DNA of 64,000 nucleotides from Paenibacillus dendritiformis (GCF_945605565.1 NZ_OX216966.1:627501-691500); one strand, 5' to 3'; positions 40,249 through 49,305 are shown, counted from the stretch's first letter. Program-made: numbers and translations. Notes: generated by a model from the letters alone, not told the origin.

Positions 40249-40536
40249 ATGATGGAATTGAACAAGCCAACGGCCAAGCGCCAGGAGATTAAGATGGTCA
40301 ACCGCAAGCTGCTGGAGATTAGCGGGGTAAGCAAAGTAGAGAGCTTCGACAGCGAGGAGTTCCTGCTGGATACCGAATGCGGATTTCTGACCATACGCGG
40401 CCACAATCTTCATATCAAAAACTTGAGCCTCGAACAAGGACAAGTCGCCATTGAAGGCACGGTCAACTCCCTGACCTATCTGGATGCGAGCTCGCACGAT
40501 AAATCCAAAGGCTTTTTCGGGAAGTTATTCAAGTGA
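40249..40536 (+). CDS. yabP: Sporulation protein YabP
   Basis: 95-residue YabP family protein needed for normal spore formation in B. subtilis. The core VNRKLLEISGVSKVESFDSEEFLLDTECGFLTIRGHNLHIKNLSLE is the YabP/YqfC domain (also related to SafA-region coat proteins). ATG 40249 follows AAGGAGGT. The stop overlaps the GTG start of yabQ, as in the sigma-E yabPQ operon of B. subtilis; no convincing sigma-E promoter was placed. Confidence 0.92.
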   Translation: MMELNKPTAKRQEIKMVNRKLLEISGVSKVESFDSEEFLLDTECGFLTIRGHNLHIKNLSLEQGQVAIEGTVNSLTYLDASSHDKSKGFFGKLFK

Positions 40537-41177
40537 GTCTGTACGTACAATGGACGACCGTGCTGCTCATGATGCTGAGCGGCTTGGCGCTCGGTGTCGT
40601 ATTTGACGGCTACCGCGTCGTAGCGGGGCAATTCCGTTTCCCTCGGTGGACGGTTCCGCTGCTGGATTTGATGTATTGGCTGGCTGCGACGCTGTTCGTG
40701 TTTCAGATGCTCGTGAAGGGCAATCAGGGAGAGCTTCGATTTTACGTCTTTCTTGGCTTGGCCGCCGGGGCGTGGTTGTATGTTATCCTTCTCAGCAAGG
40801 TCACGGTCGCGATCGTAACGTGGCTCGTGCGGGCCATATTGGCCATCTCCCGGTTCATCCGCCGATGCCTGTATGTTCTGCTCGTGCTGCCGCTCAAGGG
40901 CTTATGGATCTTTACAAAAGGTCTAGGTGCGTTTTTGCTGACGGCGGCTATGTTCATCGGAAAAATTGTGCTACAATGTGTTAAGCCGCTATGGTTGCTG
41001 GTCCGCTGGATTTTCCGGCCGCTCATTCTTCCGATCTGGGAACGGCTGGGCATAACGGAACGGCTCCACCGGATCAAGCAGAAGGTATTTTCTGGTGTGC
41101 GTCGAATGAATCAATGGGTGGCAGCGGGAAGAGCGAAGGCGGCTCGTCTGCTGCGCCTGTTTCATCATAAGAAGTAA
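40533..41177 (+). CDS. yabQ: Spore cortex membrane protein YabQ
   Basis: 214-residue polytopic membrane protein. The N-terminal YabQ domain (VQWTTVLLMMLSGLALGVVFDGYRVV) and further hydrophobic segments near 40-60, 70-90 and 95-150 fit the family, which is required for cortex synthesis. The C-terminal third (about 160-214) is strongly basic. GTG 40533 overlaps yabP. divIC follows in the usual order. Confidence 0.92.
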   Translation: MSLYVQWTTVLLMMLSGLALGVVFDGYRVVAGQFRFPRWTVPLLDLMYWLAATLFVFQMLVKGNQGELRFYVFLGLAAGAWLYVILLSKVTVAIVTWLVRAILAISRFIRRCLYVLLVLPLKGLWIFTKGLGAFLLTAAMFIGKIVLQCVKPLWLLVRWIFRPLILPIWERLGITERLHRIKQKVFSGVRRMNQWVAAGRAKAARLLRLFHHKK

Positions 41178-41222
41178 CGGGTAATTCCTTTATCTGACTC
41201 TATCGAAACTGGGGGTGTGCGT

Positions 41223-41543
41223 ATGTCTGCGTCCCGGACACCGGACCGTACTCGTGAGAACAAAATGGCAGGAGCCAAGCGAAGATTGCGATTGTGGATG
41301 GGGTTTATGGTGGTGTTTGCGGGGTGGGGCTTATATACGTACATCGACCAGGCTGCTACCATTGAGGGGCTCAAAGCCGATTATCAGGTGCAGGAGAAGA
41401 AGAAGACGGCTGCCGAAAAGACGCGGAACGAGGTTCAGCAGGAAGTCGATCGCCTGAATACGACCGAATATATTCTTCAGATTGCGAGAAGTAAAGGGAT
41501 GCTGCTTCCGGACGAAGTCCTTATCCGCAAGCACGAGGAATAG
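41223..41543 (+). CDS. divIC: Cell-division protein DivIC (FtsB-like)
   Basis: 106-residue bitopic protein: a basic N-terminus, one membrane helix (about 29-46), and a coiled coil (about 48-85), then the EYILQIARSKGMLLPDEV motif typical of DivIC/FtsB. It links FtsL and DivIB in the divisome. ATG 41223 follows GGGGGTG by 6 nt. It follows yabP-yabQ as in B. subtilis. Confidence 0.9.
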   Translation: MSASRTPDRTRENKMAGAKRRLRLWMGFMVVFAGWGLYTYIDQAATIEGLKADYQVQEKKKTAAEKTRNEVQQEVDRLNTTEYILQIARSKGMLLPDEVLIRKHEE

Positions 41544-41567
41544 GCGCCATATCGGGACAACCGTCGG

Positions 41568-41596
41568 TTGACCACTTGGTGCGGTTACAGTATAAT
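41568..41596 (+). promoter_or_regulatory. Sigma-A promoter of the S1-domain gene
   Basis: TTGACC (41568-41573), a 17-nt spacer and TATAAT (41591-41596), about 75 nt before the start of the S1-domain gene. Confidence 0.75.
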
Positions 41597-41669
41597 CACG
41601 ACATAAGCATTGCTTTCGGTAACGAAGCGGTGTGCCGTTTAACATTTTAAGGGAGGAACATTTTATTCT

Positions 41670-42134
41670 ATGACAATCGAAGTGGGCACCAAGTTACAAG
41701 GCAAGGTGACAGGCATTACGCATTTTGGAGCGTTCGTTGATCTGTCGGGAGGTGTCACGGGACTGGTTCACATCTCTGAAATTGCCGATAACTATGTCAA
41801 GGACGTGAATGACCATTTGAAGATTGACGATATCGTCACGGTCAAAGTAATTAACGTCGACAAGGACGGCAAGATTGGCTTGTCTATCAAGCAGACAGTG
41901 GATAAGCCAGCATCGGAGCAGAGACCGCCAAGAGGACCTCGTCAAGACCGTCCGAACCGAGACGGGGGAGGAAGAGGCGGCTTTGGTAACCGCGACCGGG
42001 GTGGCCGCAAGCCTAATTTCGCTTCTTTTGAGGATAAAATGTCGCGCTTCCTTAAAGATAGTGAAGAGCGCATCTCGTCTTTGAAAAAGAACACGGAATC
42101 CAAGCGCGGAGGCCGTGGCGCACGCCGCATGTAA
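41670..42134 (+). CDS. yabR: S1 RNA-binding domain protein YabR
   Basis: 154-residue RNA-binding protein. The S1 fold spans about 1-75 (GKVTGITHFGAFVDLSGGVTGLVHISEIADNYVKDVNDHL and GLSIKQ). A Arg/Gly/Pro-rich linker (about 80-112) and a basic C-terminus follow. The family resembles the polynucleotide phosphorylase S1 domain; its exact role is not established. ATG 41670 follows AGGGAGG. Own promoter and terminator. In B. subtilis tRNA genes follow it; none is seen here. Confidence 0.9.
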   Translation: MTIEVGTKLQGKVTGITHFGAFVDLSGGVTGLVHISEIADNYVKDVNDHLKIDDIVTVKVINVDKDGKIGLSIKQTVDKPASEQRPPRGPRQDRPNRDGGGRGGFGNRDRGGRKPNFASFEDKMSRFLKDSEERISSLKKNTESKRGGRGARRM

Positions 42135-42151
42135 TAGATGACGAAGGAACG

Positions 42152-42189
42152 AAGCCGCAGACCGGGCACCCGGTATTGCGGCTTTTTTG
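42152..42189 (+). terminator. Terminator after yabR
   Basis: AAGCCGCA (42152-42159) pairs with TTGCGGCTT (42176-42184) around an inner CCGGG / CCCGG stem, then a T-run. Confidence 0.88.
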
Positions 42190-42235
42190 CTGTGTATGTG
42201 GCCTTGGCCGGTGCTGGTGCCGGGAGGTTCTGATC

Positions 42236-42430
42236 GGGCTCGGGCCAAGCCTGCAAATCTGCAGCATTTTCTCTCGATTCATGCCCTGTGAGCTAGAATT
42301 GCTGCAAATATACATCTTTTTGCCCCTCTTTAGGGGCTTTAAGCTCGGAATGGAAGAAATTGATGCATTATTGCAGGAATCCACTTTTCAACAACTGCCT
42401 GCAATCGAATTCCTGCATCTCTGCAGCAAT
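42236..42430. repeat. GAATTGCTGCA / TGCAGGAATT family repeats upstream of spoIIE
   Basis: Words CTGCAAATCTGCAGCA, AGAATTGCTGCAA, TGCAGGAATCC, GAATTCCTGCA and CTGCAGCAAT occur in both orientations. They are the same vocabulary as the arrays at 2432-2500 and 3931-4136. A separate stem CCCCTCTTTAGGGG lies near 42325-42338. The 42190-43021 gap holds these, the 42-bp tandem repeat and the spoIIE promoter; no gene is credible. Confidence 0.6.
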
Positions 42431-42510
42431 CAGGAGAGGATGAACAGGAAACGGCTTCTTTCCAGGCCGGTGTCGGCCCACTCAATGGCCTCTGCCCACC
42501 AAGCTCTGCA

Positions 42511-42622
42511 CCAGCTTCCACGCCGGTTTCTGGCCTCCTACTTGTGCCTCCGCCAGCTTCCACGCCGGTTTCTGGCCTCCTACTTGTGCCTCCGCCAGCT
42601 TCCACGCCGGTTTTCTGGCGCC
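42511..42622. repeat. 42-bp tandem repeat
   Basis: Two identical 42-bp units at 42511-42552 and 42553-42594, each beginning CCAGCTTCCACGCCGGTTTC, plus a third partial, slightly diverged unit to about 42622. Because 42 is a multiple of 3, the frames through it look repetitive (minus strand GGTSRRPETGVEA), but neither frame has a convincing start or family match. Confidence 0.85.
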
Positions 42623-42918
42623 TCCGCCGCCTTCCCAACGGCTTCCGCCCTGCCGTCCCCGCCCCCAGCAGTCTCCACATTGTGACGGAATGGCAGATTC
42701 ATCGCATTGATTTTACTGCCGCCACTATTTTTGTCACCCGTACGAAGGGTTACGACATGTTCTTACGCTATTCCGTATCCTTTCCCCTTATTTCTGAACG
42801 GCGGCAAGTGCAGAACTGCAAAAAAATGACATTCACCTGCTTGCCCTCATGCCGGCTAACACCGGGCGAGCCCTTGTGCGCGCAGGCTTGTCCGTTTTCT
42901 CGCGCCCGACTCAACTGG

Positions 42919-42984
42919 TGTCGGAAACTTTTTTGGACGGGCCTCCTTTTTCTGACAAACTATTTCCAGCTCCTTCTCTATAAT
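42919..42984 (+). promoter_or_regulatory. spoIIE promoter, Spo0A-dependent type
   Basis: CTGACA (42952-42957) and TATAAT (42979-42984) are separated by 21 nt, the long spacing of the Spo0A-activated sigma-A promoters of spoIIE and spoIIG in B. subtilis. TGTCGGAA at 42919-42926 and the complement TTTGTCAGAA at 42950-42959 are Spo0A-box-like. The start would lie about 30 nt before the spoIIE start codon. Confidence 0.7.
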
Positions 42985-43021
42985 GAGAGGCACACATTTC
43001 AGAGAATAGGTGGTGCTTGGC

Positions 43022-45526
43022 ATGAGTAAGACAAAGGTGATTCCGTTTCCGAAGAAAGGCTGGCAGAGCGGGGGGCAAGGAGAGGGCGAGTGGAGCCTCC
43101 CACATAACAAATGGCGGCTGGAACGATTCAAGCGGGTACTTGGCACGCGGAAATGGACCTTCATGTTTGTGCTTATCGGTTTTTTGCTGGGACGGGCCAT
43201 GATCTTGAATGAGTTGTTTCCGTTCGCCGCCGCGTTTTTTGCGGTCGTCTATTTTACGCGCCGCGAGCTGGCAACCTGGGTAGGGACGGCGCTGCTGGCC
43301 GGAAGCTTGTTCGCGCCGGAGCAGATCTCGCTCATGATGGGCATGCAGCTGCTGCTTATCGTACTGATGCACCGCGGCTTGAAAGCGTATGAACGGACCG
43401 ATATGAACATGGCGCCGATCATCGTGTTCGCCGCTACGCTGCTCGTCAAGCTGTTCGTGACCTTTATGTCGACGGCCCTGACCTGGTACGCCCTCGTGAT
43501 GGATATGACGGATGCTGTGCTCGGTCTCGTCCTGACCCTCGTGTTTATACAAGCATTGCCCGTTCTGACGATGAGTAAACGCAATTATACGCTGCGGGTG
43601 GAGGAAATGATCTGCCTGATGATTCTTCTGGCCTCCATTATGACCGGCGCTGTCGGCTGGACCGTCGAGTCGCTGCAGCTCGATCATATTATTTCTCGCT
43701 ATTTCGTGCTGCTGTTCGCCCTGGTCGGCGGAGCACCGCTTGGCGCCTCGGTCGGCGTCGTGCTCGGCTTGATACTCGGCTTGGCCGAGCCGAATTCGCT
43801 GACGCAGATGAGCGTGCTGGCGTTTGCCGGCTTGCTGGCCGGTCTGCTGAAGGACGGCAAGCGCTGGGCGGTTGCCTTCGGCATGCTGCTCGGGACGGCG
43901 ATTCTATCCGTCTATCTCGGGCCTCCTTCGGAGGTGATGGCTTCGACCTGGGAGACGATTGCCGCGGCAGCGCTATTCTTGCTCACTCCTAAATCGATAT
44001 GCGCCACCTTGGCCAAATATGTGCCGGGAACGAACGAGCATACGAAATCGCAGCATGAATATGCGAAGCGGATGCGCGACATGACGGCGGAACGGGTTAC
44101 CCAGTTCTCGGAGGTGTTCCGGCAGCTGTCGAGCAGCTTCAAGCAGACTGCCCAGACGGGCGAGCCTCCGACGGTGGGAGAGGAGCGCAATCGGATGATC
44201 GAATCCGTGACGGCCGCTACCTGTCTCGGCTGCCCGCGGCAGCAGGCCTGCTGGAACCATAAGTCGCTCCAGACGATGACGATGATGAATCAGATGATGA
44301 GCAAGGTCGAACAGGATACCGAGATCGTCTCCTACAAGGAGAAGCAGCTGCCTCAGACGTGGAGGAGCCACTGCATGAAGGCGCCGAAGGTGCTCGCTCT
44401 GATGAGGGAGCATATGATCCGGCGGGCGCTGGACGAGCATTGGCAGAAGCAGATTTTGGACAGCCGCCACTTCGTTGCCGATCAACTGGCCGGCGTGTCG
44501 CAGGTGATGGATGATCTGGCCCGGGAGATTCGGCGCGAAGGACGGGAGCTGTTCATGCAGGAGGAGCAGATTCGGCAGGCGATGGAGGATCTCGGGCTGT
44601 CCGTGCACCGCGTTGATATTTTATCGCTCGATGCGGGACGGATCGAGATCGAGATGATTCATTCCTTCACCGACGGCTATGACGAATGCCGCAAGCTCAT
44701 TGCGCCGCTGCTGTCGGATATATTGGGCGAGCATATCGCCGTCAGAGAGGAGAGGTTAACCGGAACCGAAGGGCATGGCATGGTCACCTTCGTCTCGGCG
44801 AAGGCATTCGAGGTGGAGACCGGCATGGCCGGGGCTGCCAAAGGAGGGGATATGCTGTCGGGAGACAGCTTCAGCACGCTGGAGCTCGGCAGCGGGAAGT
44901 ATGCGGTCGCCTTGAGCGACGGGATGGGCAATGGCGAGCGGGCCCGCATGGAGAGCAGCACCGCGTTGAAGCTGCTGTCCCAGTTCCTGCAATCGGGTAT
45001 TGACGAGAAGCTGGCGATCCAATCCGTCAATTCGGTGCTGACGCTGCGGTCGCCGGACGAGATCTACGCGACGGTCGATATGGCGATCATTGATCTGTAT
45101 TCCGCGAAGACGACGTTCATGAAGAGCGGCTCCACGCCCAGCTTCATCAAGAGCGGGAAGGACGTCCGCTTAGTATCGGGCAGCAACTTGCCGATAGGTA
45201 TTATACAGGATATTGATTTCGAGCTGATTGATTCGGCTTTGCAGCCGGGAGATATCTTGATTATGATGACGGACGGCATCTTCGATGCTCCCGGGCCGGC
45301 AGTCAATAAGGAGATGTGGATGAAGCGGCTCATCAGCGAGCTGGAGACCGACGATCCGCAGGAGATTGCCGATCTTCTCCTGGAGACCGTCATCCGTCAT
45401 GCCAGCGGTCATATCGATGACGACATGACCGTCGTCGTGACGCGCGTTGCCCGCCATCAGCCGCAATGGGCCACGCTGCACTGGAATGGGCATGACCGTA
45501 TGGAGCGGCCGCTGACGGTCAGCTAA
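43022..45526 (+). CDS. spoIIE: Stage II sporulation protein E, SpoIIE phosphatase
   Basis: 834-residue membrane PP2C phosphatase that dephosphorylates SpoIIAA and so activates sigma-F in the forespore; it also acts with FtsZ at the polar septum. About ten transmembrane segments (about 40-310) are followed by a regulatory region (about 320-590, with the CPRQQACW cysteine pair) and the phosphatase domain (about 595-830). MGNGERARMESSTAL, GDSFSTLELGSGKYAVALSDGMGNG and MMTDGIFDAPG contain the metal-binding Asp residues. ATG 43022 has AGGTGG 8 nt upstream. Promoter is of the Spo0A type. Confidence 0.97.
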   Translation: MSKTKVIPFPKKGWQSGGQGEGEWSLPHNKWRLERFKRVLGTRKWTFMFVLIGFLLGRAMILNELFPFAAAFFAVVYFTRRELATWVGTALLAGSLFAPEQISLMMGMQLLLIVLMHRGLKAYERTDMNMAPIIVFAATLLVKLFVTFMSTALTWYALVMDMTDAVLGLVLTLVFIQALPVLTMSKRNYTLRVEEMICLMILLASIMTGAVGWTVESLQLDHIISRYFVLLFALVGGAPLGASVGVVLGLILGLAEPNSLTQMSVLAFAGLLAGLLKDGKRWAVAFGMLLGTAILSVYLGPPSEVMASTWETIAAAALFLLTPKSICATLAKYVPGTNEHTKSQHEYAKRMRDMTAERVTQFSEVFRQLSSSFKQTAQTGEPPTVGEERNRMIESVTAATCLGCPRQQACWNHKSLQTMTMMNQMMSKVEQDTEIVSYKEKQLPQTWRSHCMKAPKVLALMREHMIRRALDEHWQKQILDSRHFVADQLAGVSQVMDDLAREIRREGRELFMQEEQIRQAMEDLGLSVHRVDILSLDAGRIEIEMIHSFTDGYDECRKLIAPLLSDILGEHIAVREERLTGTEGHGMVTFVSAKAFEVETGMAGAAKGGDMLSGDSFSTLELGSGKYAVALSDGMGNGERARMESSTALKLLSQFLQSGIDEKLAIQSVNSVLTLRSPDEIYATVDMAIIDLYSAKTTFMKSGSTPSFIKSGKDVRLVSGSNLPIGIIQDIDFELIDSALQPGDILIMMTDGIFDAPGPAVNKEMWMKRLISELETDDPQEIADLLLETVIRHASGHIDDDMTVVVTRVARHQPQWATLHWNGHDRMERPLTVS

Positions 45527-45605
45527 TCTCTCGGCCGCGGCTTCCTGACTTGCCGCCCCCGTATGGCCAGCGGGGTGTAAACTCTCTTTTCCTTGGAAAT
45601 ACTAG

Positions 45606-45690
45606 GAGAGGTAGTTCAAAAATTCCGCTTCGCTTCGAGTTCTTGCAATCTTCTCGGTGCTGAAAACCGGTCTTTTTGAACTCGCACTCG
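45606..45690 (+). repeat. GTTCAAAAAG inverted-repeat element, copy 4
   Basis: GTTCAAAAA (45614-45622) and TTTTTGAAC (45673-45681) bound a 50-nt centre that shares TTCTCGGT-CTGA with the complement of copy 1. It lies between spoIIE and yabS and creates the false N-terminus MLKTGLFE on the downstream frame. Confidence 0.72.
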
Positions 45691-45728
45691 TACTAGATTC
45701 GGTGAAGAGAGGATGTGCGGAAATCAAG

Positions 45729-46493
45729 ATGAAGCAAATTCTATTGATAACCGACGGCTGCTCCAATGTTGGCGTTCAGCCTGCCATTGCTGCTGCAGAA
45801 GCGCTGGAGCGGGGCATCTCGGTTAACGTTGTCGGCATTGTGGATTACGGAACGATAGGTGAGCTTGGAGCGCGGGAGATTGACGAGATTGCCCGTGCCG
45901 GAGGAGGGATAAGCCGCATCGTCCAGTCGCACCAGCTGTCGCAGACGGTGCAGATGATGACGCGCAAGACCGTTGTGCAGACGATTCATCAGGCAGTGAA
46001 CAAGGAGCTGCGTCAAATTTTCGGAGCCGAGCAGAACGTCGAATTCGAGACCCTTCCGCCGGAGCAGCGTTCGGAAGTGGTACGCGTCATGGACGAACTG
46101 AGCGAGAACTCGCCGCTGCGCGTCGCCCTGCTCATCGATGCGAGCGCGAGCATGAAGCCGAAGCTCCCGGCAGTAGAGGAGGCGATACGGGATCTGATGC
46201 TGAGCCTGCAGGCCAGAGCGGGCAAAAGCGAGTTGAGCGTGTTCCATTTCCCGGGACCTTACGGCGGAGAAGAAGCCGTGATGGATATGGAGTGGACCGA
46301 CGATATCAGCCGCGCGAAGCGCTTGTTCCAGCGGTTGAACATGCGGGGAACGACACCGACGGGACCTGCCCTCTTGAAAGTGATCGACTATTATCAATAT
46401 GATGGAGGCAAGGCGAATCAGGAACGCGACCTGACGTCGTACGCCTCAGATGGAACAGGAACGGATGGGATGTGGAGTGACTACATCGTGTAA
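45729..46493 (+). CDS. yabS: von Willebrand factor A domain protein YabS
   Basis: 254-residue protein. KQILLITDGCSNVGVQP and an interval ending TVQMMTRKTVVQTIHQAVN are followed by a vWA-type half with the MIDAS motif LLIDASASMKPK (about 134-145) and TTPTGPALLKVIDYY. B. subtilis YabS has the same layout and is a sporulation-associated protein of unknown biochemistry. ATG 45729 is chosen although its ribosome site is weak, because the upstream frame from 45657 is made by the inverted-repeat element. Its end overlaps yabT. Confidence 0.85.
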   Translation: MKQILLITDGCSNVGVQPAIAAAEALERGISVNVVGIVDYGTIGELGAREIDEIARAGGGISRIVQSHQLSQTVQMMTRKTVVQTIHQAVNKELRQIFGAEQNVEFETLPPEQRSEVVRVMDELSENSPLRVALLIDASASMKPKLPAVEEAIRDLMLSLQARAGKSELSVFHFPGPYGGEEAVMDMEWTDDISRAKRLFQRLNMRGTTPTGPALLKVIDYYQYDGGKANQERDLTSYASDGTGTDGMWSDYIV

Positions 46494-47490
46494 CATGGAG
46501 AACGAGCAACATCATGCGCAGGCAGCGGCGCTTCGTGTCGAAGCGGGAACCGTGCTGCAGGGAGTGTGGAACGGACGTGTCTACCGAATTGAGCGACGGC
46601 TTGGCCGCGGGGCCAACGGAGTCGTGTATTTGGTGACTCATCTGCCGCCTGCAGCGCAGCCGCGCGGAGGACGGACCGCTGCCTATGCGCTTAAGATGGG
46701 GATGAATTCGGTCGATCTCCAGTCCGAGATTAACGCGCTGCGGGCATGGGAGAAGGGACGCCAGGCGGAGGCGGGGCGCACGGGCCATGCACGGCCATTT
46801 CTCGTCGATAACGATGATTGCGATCTGCACGGCAAGCGCATCCCGTTCTATGTGATGAGATATGTGCCGGGGGTGAGTCTGCGCAAGTTCATTTATAAGC
46901 ATGGGCCGGAATGGTATGGCGTCGTCGGAGGGCGCTTGCTGGAGAAGCTCAGGCAACTGCACCGGCAGGGGCTTGTCTTCGGCGATCTGAAGGCGGAGAA
47001 CGTGCTGGTGAATGATAAGGGAGAGGTTGAGTTGATCGATTACGGCGGACTGACCTCTACGGGGAAAAGCGTAAAGCAATTCACGGAATTGTATGACCGG
47101 GGGTATTGGCACGCCGGATCGCGCACGGCCGACTTCGGGTATGATCTGTTCTCCTTCGCGGTCATGACGATTCAGATGATGGCCGAGCGGGAGCTTCGGG
47201 AACGGATCAAGACAACGCTCCCGCAGACGCGCGACATCAAGGATCTAATCGACATCGCCCGGAACCATCCCCGGGTGCAGCCGTATGAGCCATGGCTGGC
47301 GCCGGCCTTGCGCGGGGAATTCGCCTCCCCGGAGGAGGCATGCCGTCTGTGGCATGAACGGACCCGGAAGCTGCATCGCTCCGGCAAACCGCTGAACCGC
47401 CCTACGCCGCTGTGGCTGAAGTGGTTTTTTGCCGTGTCTGTGCTGCTGTTGGCGGTGAGCATCGCTTATTGGGCATGGGGTTTCGATTAA
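46465..47490 (+). CDS. yabT: Membrane Ser/Thr protein kinase YabT
   Basis: Hanks-type kinase of about 341 residues with a C-terminal membrane helix (about 318-338). The Gly-rich loop LGRGANGVVYLV, the ATP lysine in YALKMGM, and catalytic loop VFGDLKAENVLV (Asp, Lys and Asn kept; His/Arg of HRD replaced by Phe/Gly) with IDYGG in place of DFG are visible. B. subtilis YabT is a DNA-binding, sporulation-linked kinase that phosphorylates RecA and AbrB. The start is uncertain: ATG 46450, 46465 and 46495 are all in frame; 46465 is a compromise. It overlaps yabS. Confidence 0.85.
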   Translation: MGCGVTTSCNMENEQHHAQAAALRVEAGTVLQGVWNGRVYRIERRLGRGANGVVYLVTHLPPAAQPRGGRTAAYALKMGMNSVDLQSEINALRAWEKGRQAEAGRTGHARPFLVDNDDCDLHGKRIPFYVMRYVPGVSLRKFIYKHGPEWYGVVGGRLLEKLRQLHRQGLVFGDLKAENVLVNDKGEVELIDYGGLTSTGKSVKQFTELYDRGYWHAGSRTADFGYDLFSFAVMTIQMMAERELRERIKTTLPQTRDIKDLIDIARNHPRVQPYEPWLAPALRGEFASPEEACRLWHERTRKLHRSGKPLNRPTPLWLKWFFAVSVLLLAVSIAYWAWGFD

Positions 47491-47637
47491 TGGGACATAT
47501 TGTGTTATATTGAATTTATACATATTACTTACGTTGATCACGCAGGTCTCCTTCATACATAAGGAATCAGAGCCCCGGACACGGCATGTTCGGGGAAGAG
47601 GAGTCTGCGGCACAGGACATAATGGAAGGAATCGGGG

Positions 47638-49257
47638 ATGGACATGACGGCACCGGGCAGGCATGCGGACAATGACAGCGAATATGCGTGGCGGCAATGG
47701 ACGGAGAAGCTGCGGGACACCGTAGAGCGGCACCGGCTGTGGAACGATGGCGACCGCATCGTGATCGCGGTCTCGGGCGGACCAGACTCCATGCTGCTGC
47801 TGCATGCCATCGCTGCCCTGACCGGACATCGTCCGGGAAGCGGACAGATCATCATCGCCCATGTGCACCATGGCTTCCGCCCGCAGGAGTCGGACGAAGA
47901 AGCGCGGTTCGTCGAGCGGGAAGCGGAGCGGCTCGGGATAAGAGTGGCGATGAAGCGTGTGGACGCTCCGGGCTGGGCGGCGGAGCATAAGATGAATGCG
48001 CAAGCGGCTGCGAGGCAGCTCCGCTATGACTTCCTGAAGGAAGTCGCCGCTCGCGAGCAGGCGCCGATCATCGCATTGGCGCATCATGCCGATGATCAGG
48101 CAGAGACGGTGCTGATGCGGCTGCTGCGCGGAACCGGCAGCACGGGGCTGTCGGGGATGGCCTGGAAGCGGGAGGCGGACGGCTTCTCCTTCGTCCGGCC
48201 GCTGCTGGGCGTCCGCAAGGCGGAATTGCTGGAGTGGTGCCGCCTGCGCGGTATCGCCTACGTCACGGACAGCAGCAATGCCAAGACGGATTACTTGCGC
48301 AATCGGGTCCGGCTGGACGTTATGCCGCAGTTGGAGCAGGAGAACCCGGGCCTGGTCGCTTCCCTGTGCCGCACGGCCGATGTGCTGCGGGAAGAGAATG
48401 ATTGGATAGAGGAGCAGGCGCGGCAGTTGTTTCAATGCGTGGTGAAGACGGTAAAGGATGGAGAAGACGTTCCCATGGAATCATCGCCGCCGGACGGCGT
48501 CGTTCTTGATCGAAGGGCGCTTCTTCAAGCACATGTCGCTTTACAACGCAGGTTGATTAAACTAATATTAAACTATCTCACGCGGGAAGCGGAACAAGCT
48601 GATTTCGACACGGTTGAGGCGCTGCGGAATGCGGCGATCCGGGAACAGCCATCCACGTGGAAGACGGATGCGGTCCCCGGAGTCGAGTTCCGGAGAGAAT
48701 ACGACCGCTTGCTATGGCTGCGCCAACCCATCGGTCAGGCGAAGAACGGGCCGGATATGCTGGATCTGACGATAGATCGTACATATGAATCGGGCTGTCT
48801 CCCGATACCGTCGAATGGCAGTACGCTGCATTGGGTTATCGAGTGTGATAGCGGCTCTTCCATCACGCAGGAAGCGGCGCATCAAGCCGCATCCGGAAGA
48901 AGGCGGGTCCCCTCGGGACAGGCGGAGGCGCTGTTCGATGCAGAGCAATTGTGTTGGCCGCTGCGTGTCCGATACCGCCGCGACGGCGATCGAATGCGCA
49001 TTTTAGGGTTAAATGGCAGCAAAAAGGTGCAAGATATGTTCGTCGACGCCAAAATCGCGCCCTCGCTTCGCGGTACCGTCCCCATCGTGGCGGATGCCAA
49101 CGGGCAGATCTTGTGGGTGCCGGGCGTGCGGCGTTCGGATGCCGCTCTGGTCGGGCCCTCTACAGACCGTGTCCTGCGGCTGGAGCTGGAAGGCGGTGCG
49201 CATATTCCGGCGCAGCAGCAGCGATCATGCTCCACCCAACCTAACCGCATGATGTAA
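47638..49257 (+). CDS. tilS: tRNA(Ile)-lysidine synthase
   Basis: 539-residue N-type ATP pyrophosphatase that makes lysidine at C34 of the AUA-reading tRNA. The PP-loop VIAVSGGPDSMLLLHAIAAL starts near residue 42, and HVHHGFRPQESDEEARFVE, AHHADDQAETVLMRLLRG and YVTDSSNAKTDYLRNRVR are family motifs. C-terminal TilS domains follow, with WVPGVRRSDAALV near the end. ATG 47638 follows GGAAGG-AATCGGGG. A hairpin CCCCGGACA / TGTTCGGGG (47573-47595) lies upstream. hpt and ftsH follow as in B. subtilis. Confidence 0.94.
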   Translation: MDMTAPGRHADNDSEYAWRQWTEKLRDTVERHRLWNDGDRIVIAVSGGPDSMLLLHAIAALTGHRPGSGQIIIAHVHHGFRPQESDEEARFVEREAERLGIRVAMKRVDAPGWAAEHKMNAQAAARQLRYDFLKEVAAREQAPIIALAHHADDQAETVLMRLLRGTGSTGLSGMAWKREADGFSFVRPLLGVRKAELLEWCRLRGIAYVTDSSNAKTDYLRNRVRLDVMPQLEQENPGLVASLCRTADVLREENDWIEEQARQLFQCVVKTVKDGEDVPMESSPPDGVVLDRRALLQAHVALQRRLIKLILNYLTREAEQADFDTVEALRNAAIREQPSTWKTDAVPGVEFRREYDRLLWLRQPIGQAKNGPDMLDLTIDRTYESGCLPIPSNGSTLHWVIECDSGSSITQEAAHQAASGRRRVPSGQAEALFDAEQLCWPLRVRYRRDGDRMRILGLNGSKKVQDMFVDAKIAPSLRGTVPIVADANGQILWVPGVRRSDAALVGPSTDRVLRLELEGGAHIPAQQQRSCSTQPNRMM

Positions 49258-49305
49258 TCACGTTCATGTTAAGTTTTAAGTATTCACTCTAGGAGGGGCC
49301 CATCA

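Noticed and set aside
42176..42685. Overlapping frames on both strands through the 42-bp repeat (169 and 113 residues)
   Set aside because: Their repetitive look comes from the repeat period being a multiple of 3. Neither has a credible ribosome site, family motif or gene-like composition.
42190..43000. tRNA genes expected downstream of yabR by comparison with B. subtilis
   Set aside because: No T-loop GTTCRANNC with matching acceptor stem was found in this interval on either strand.
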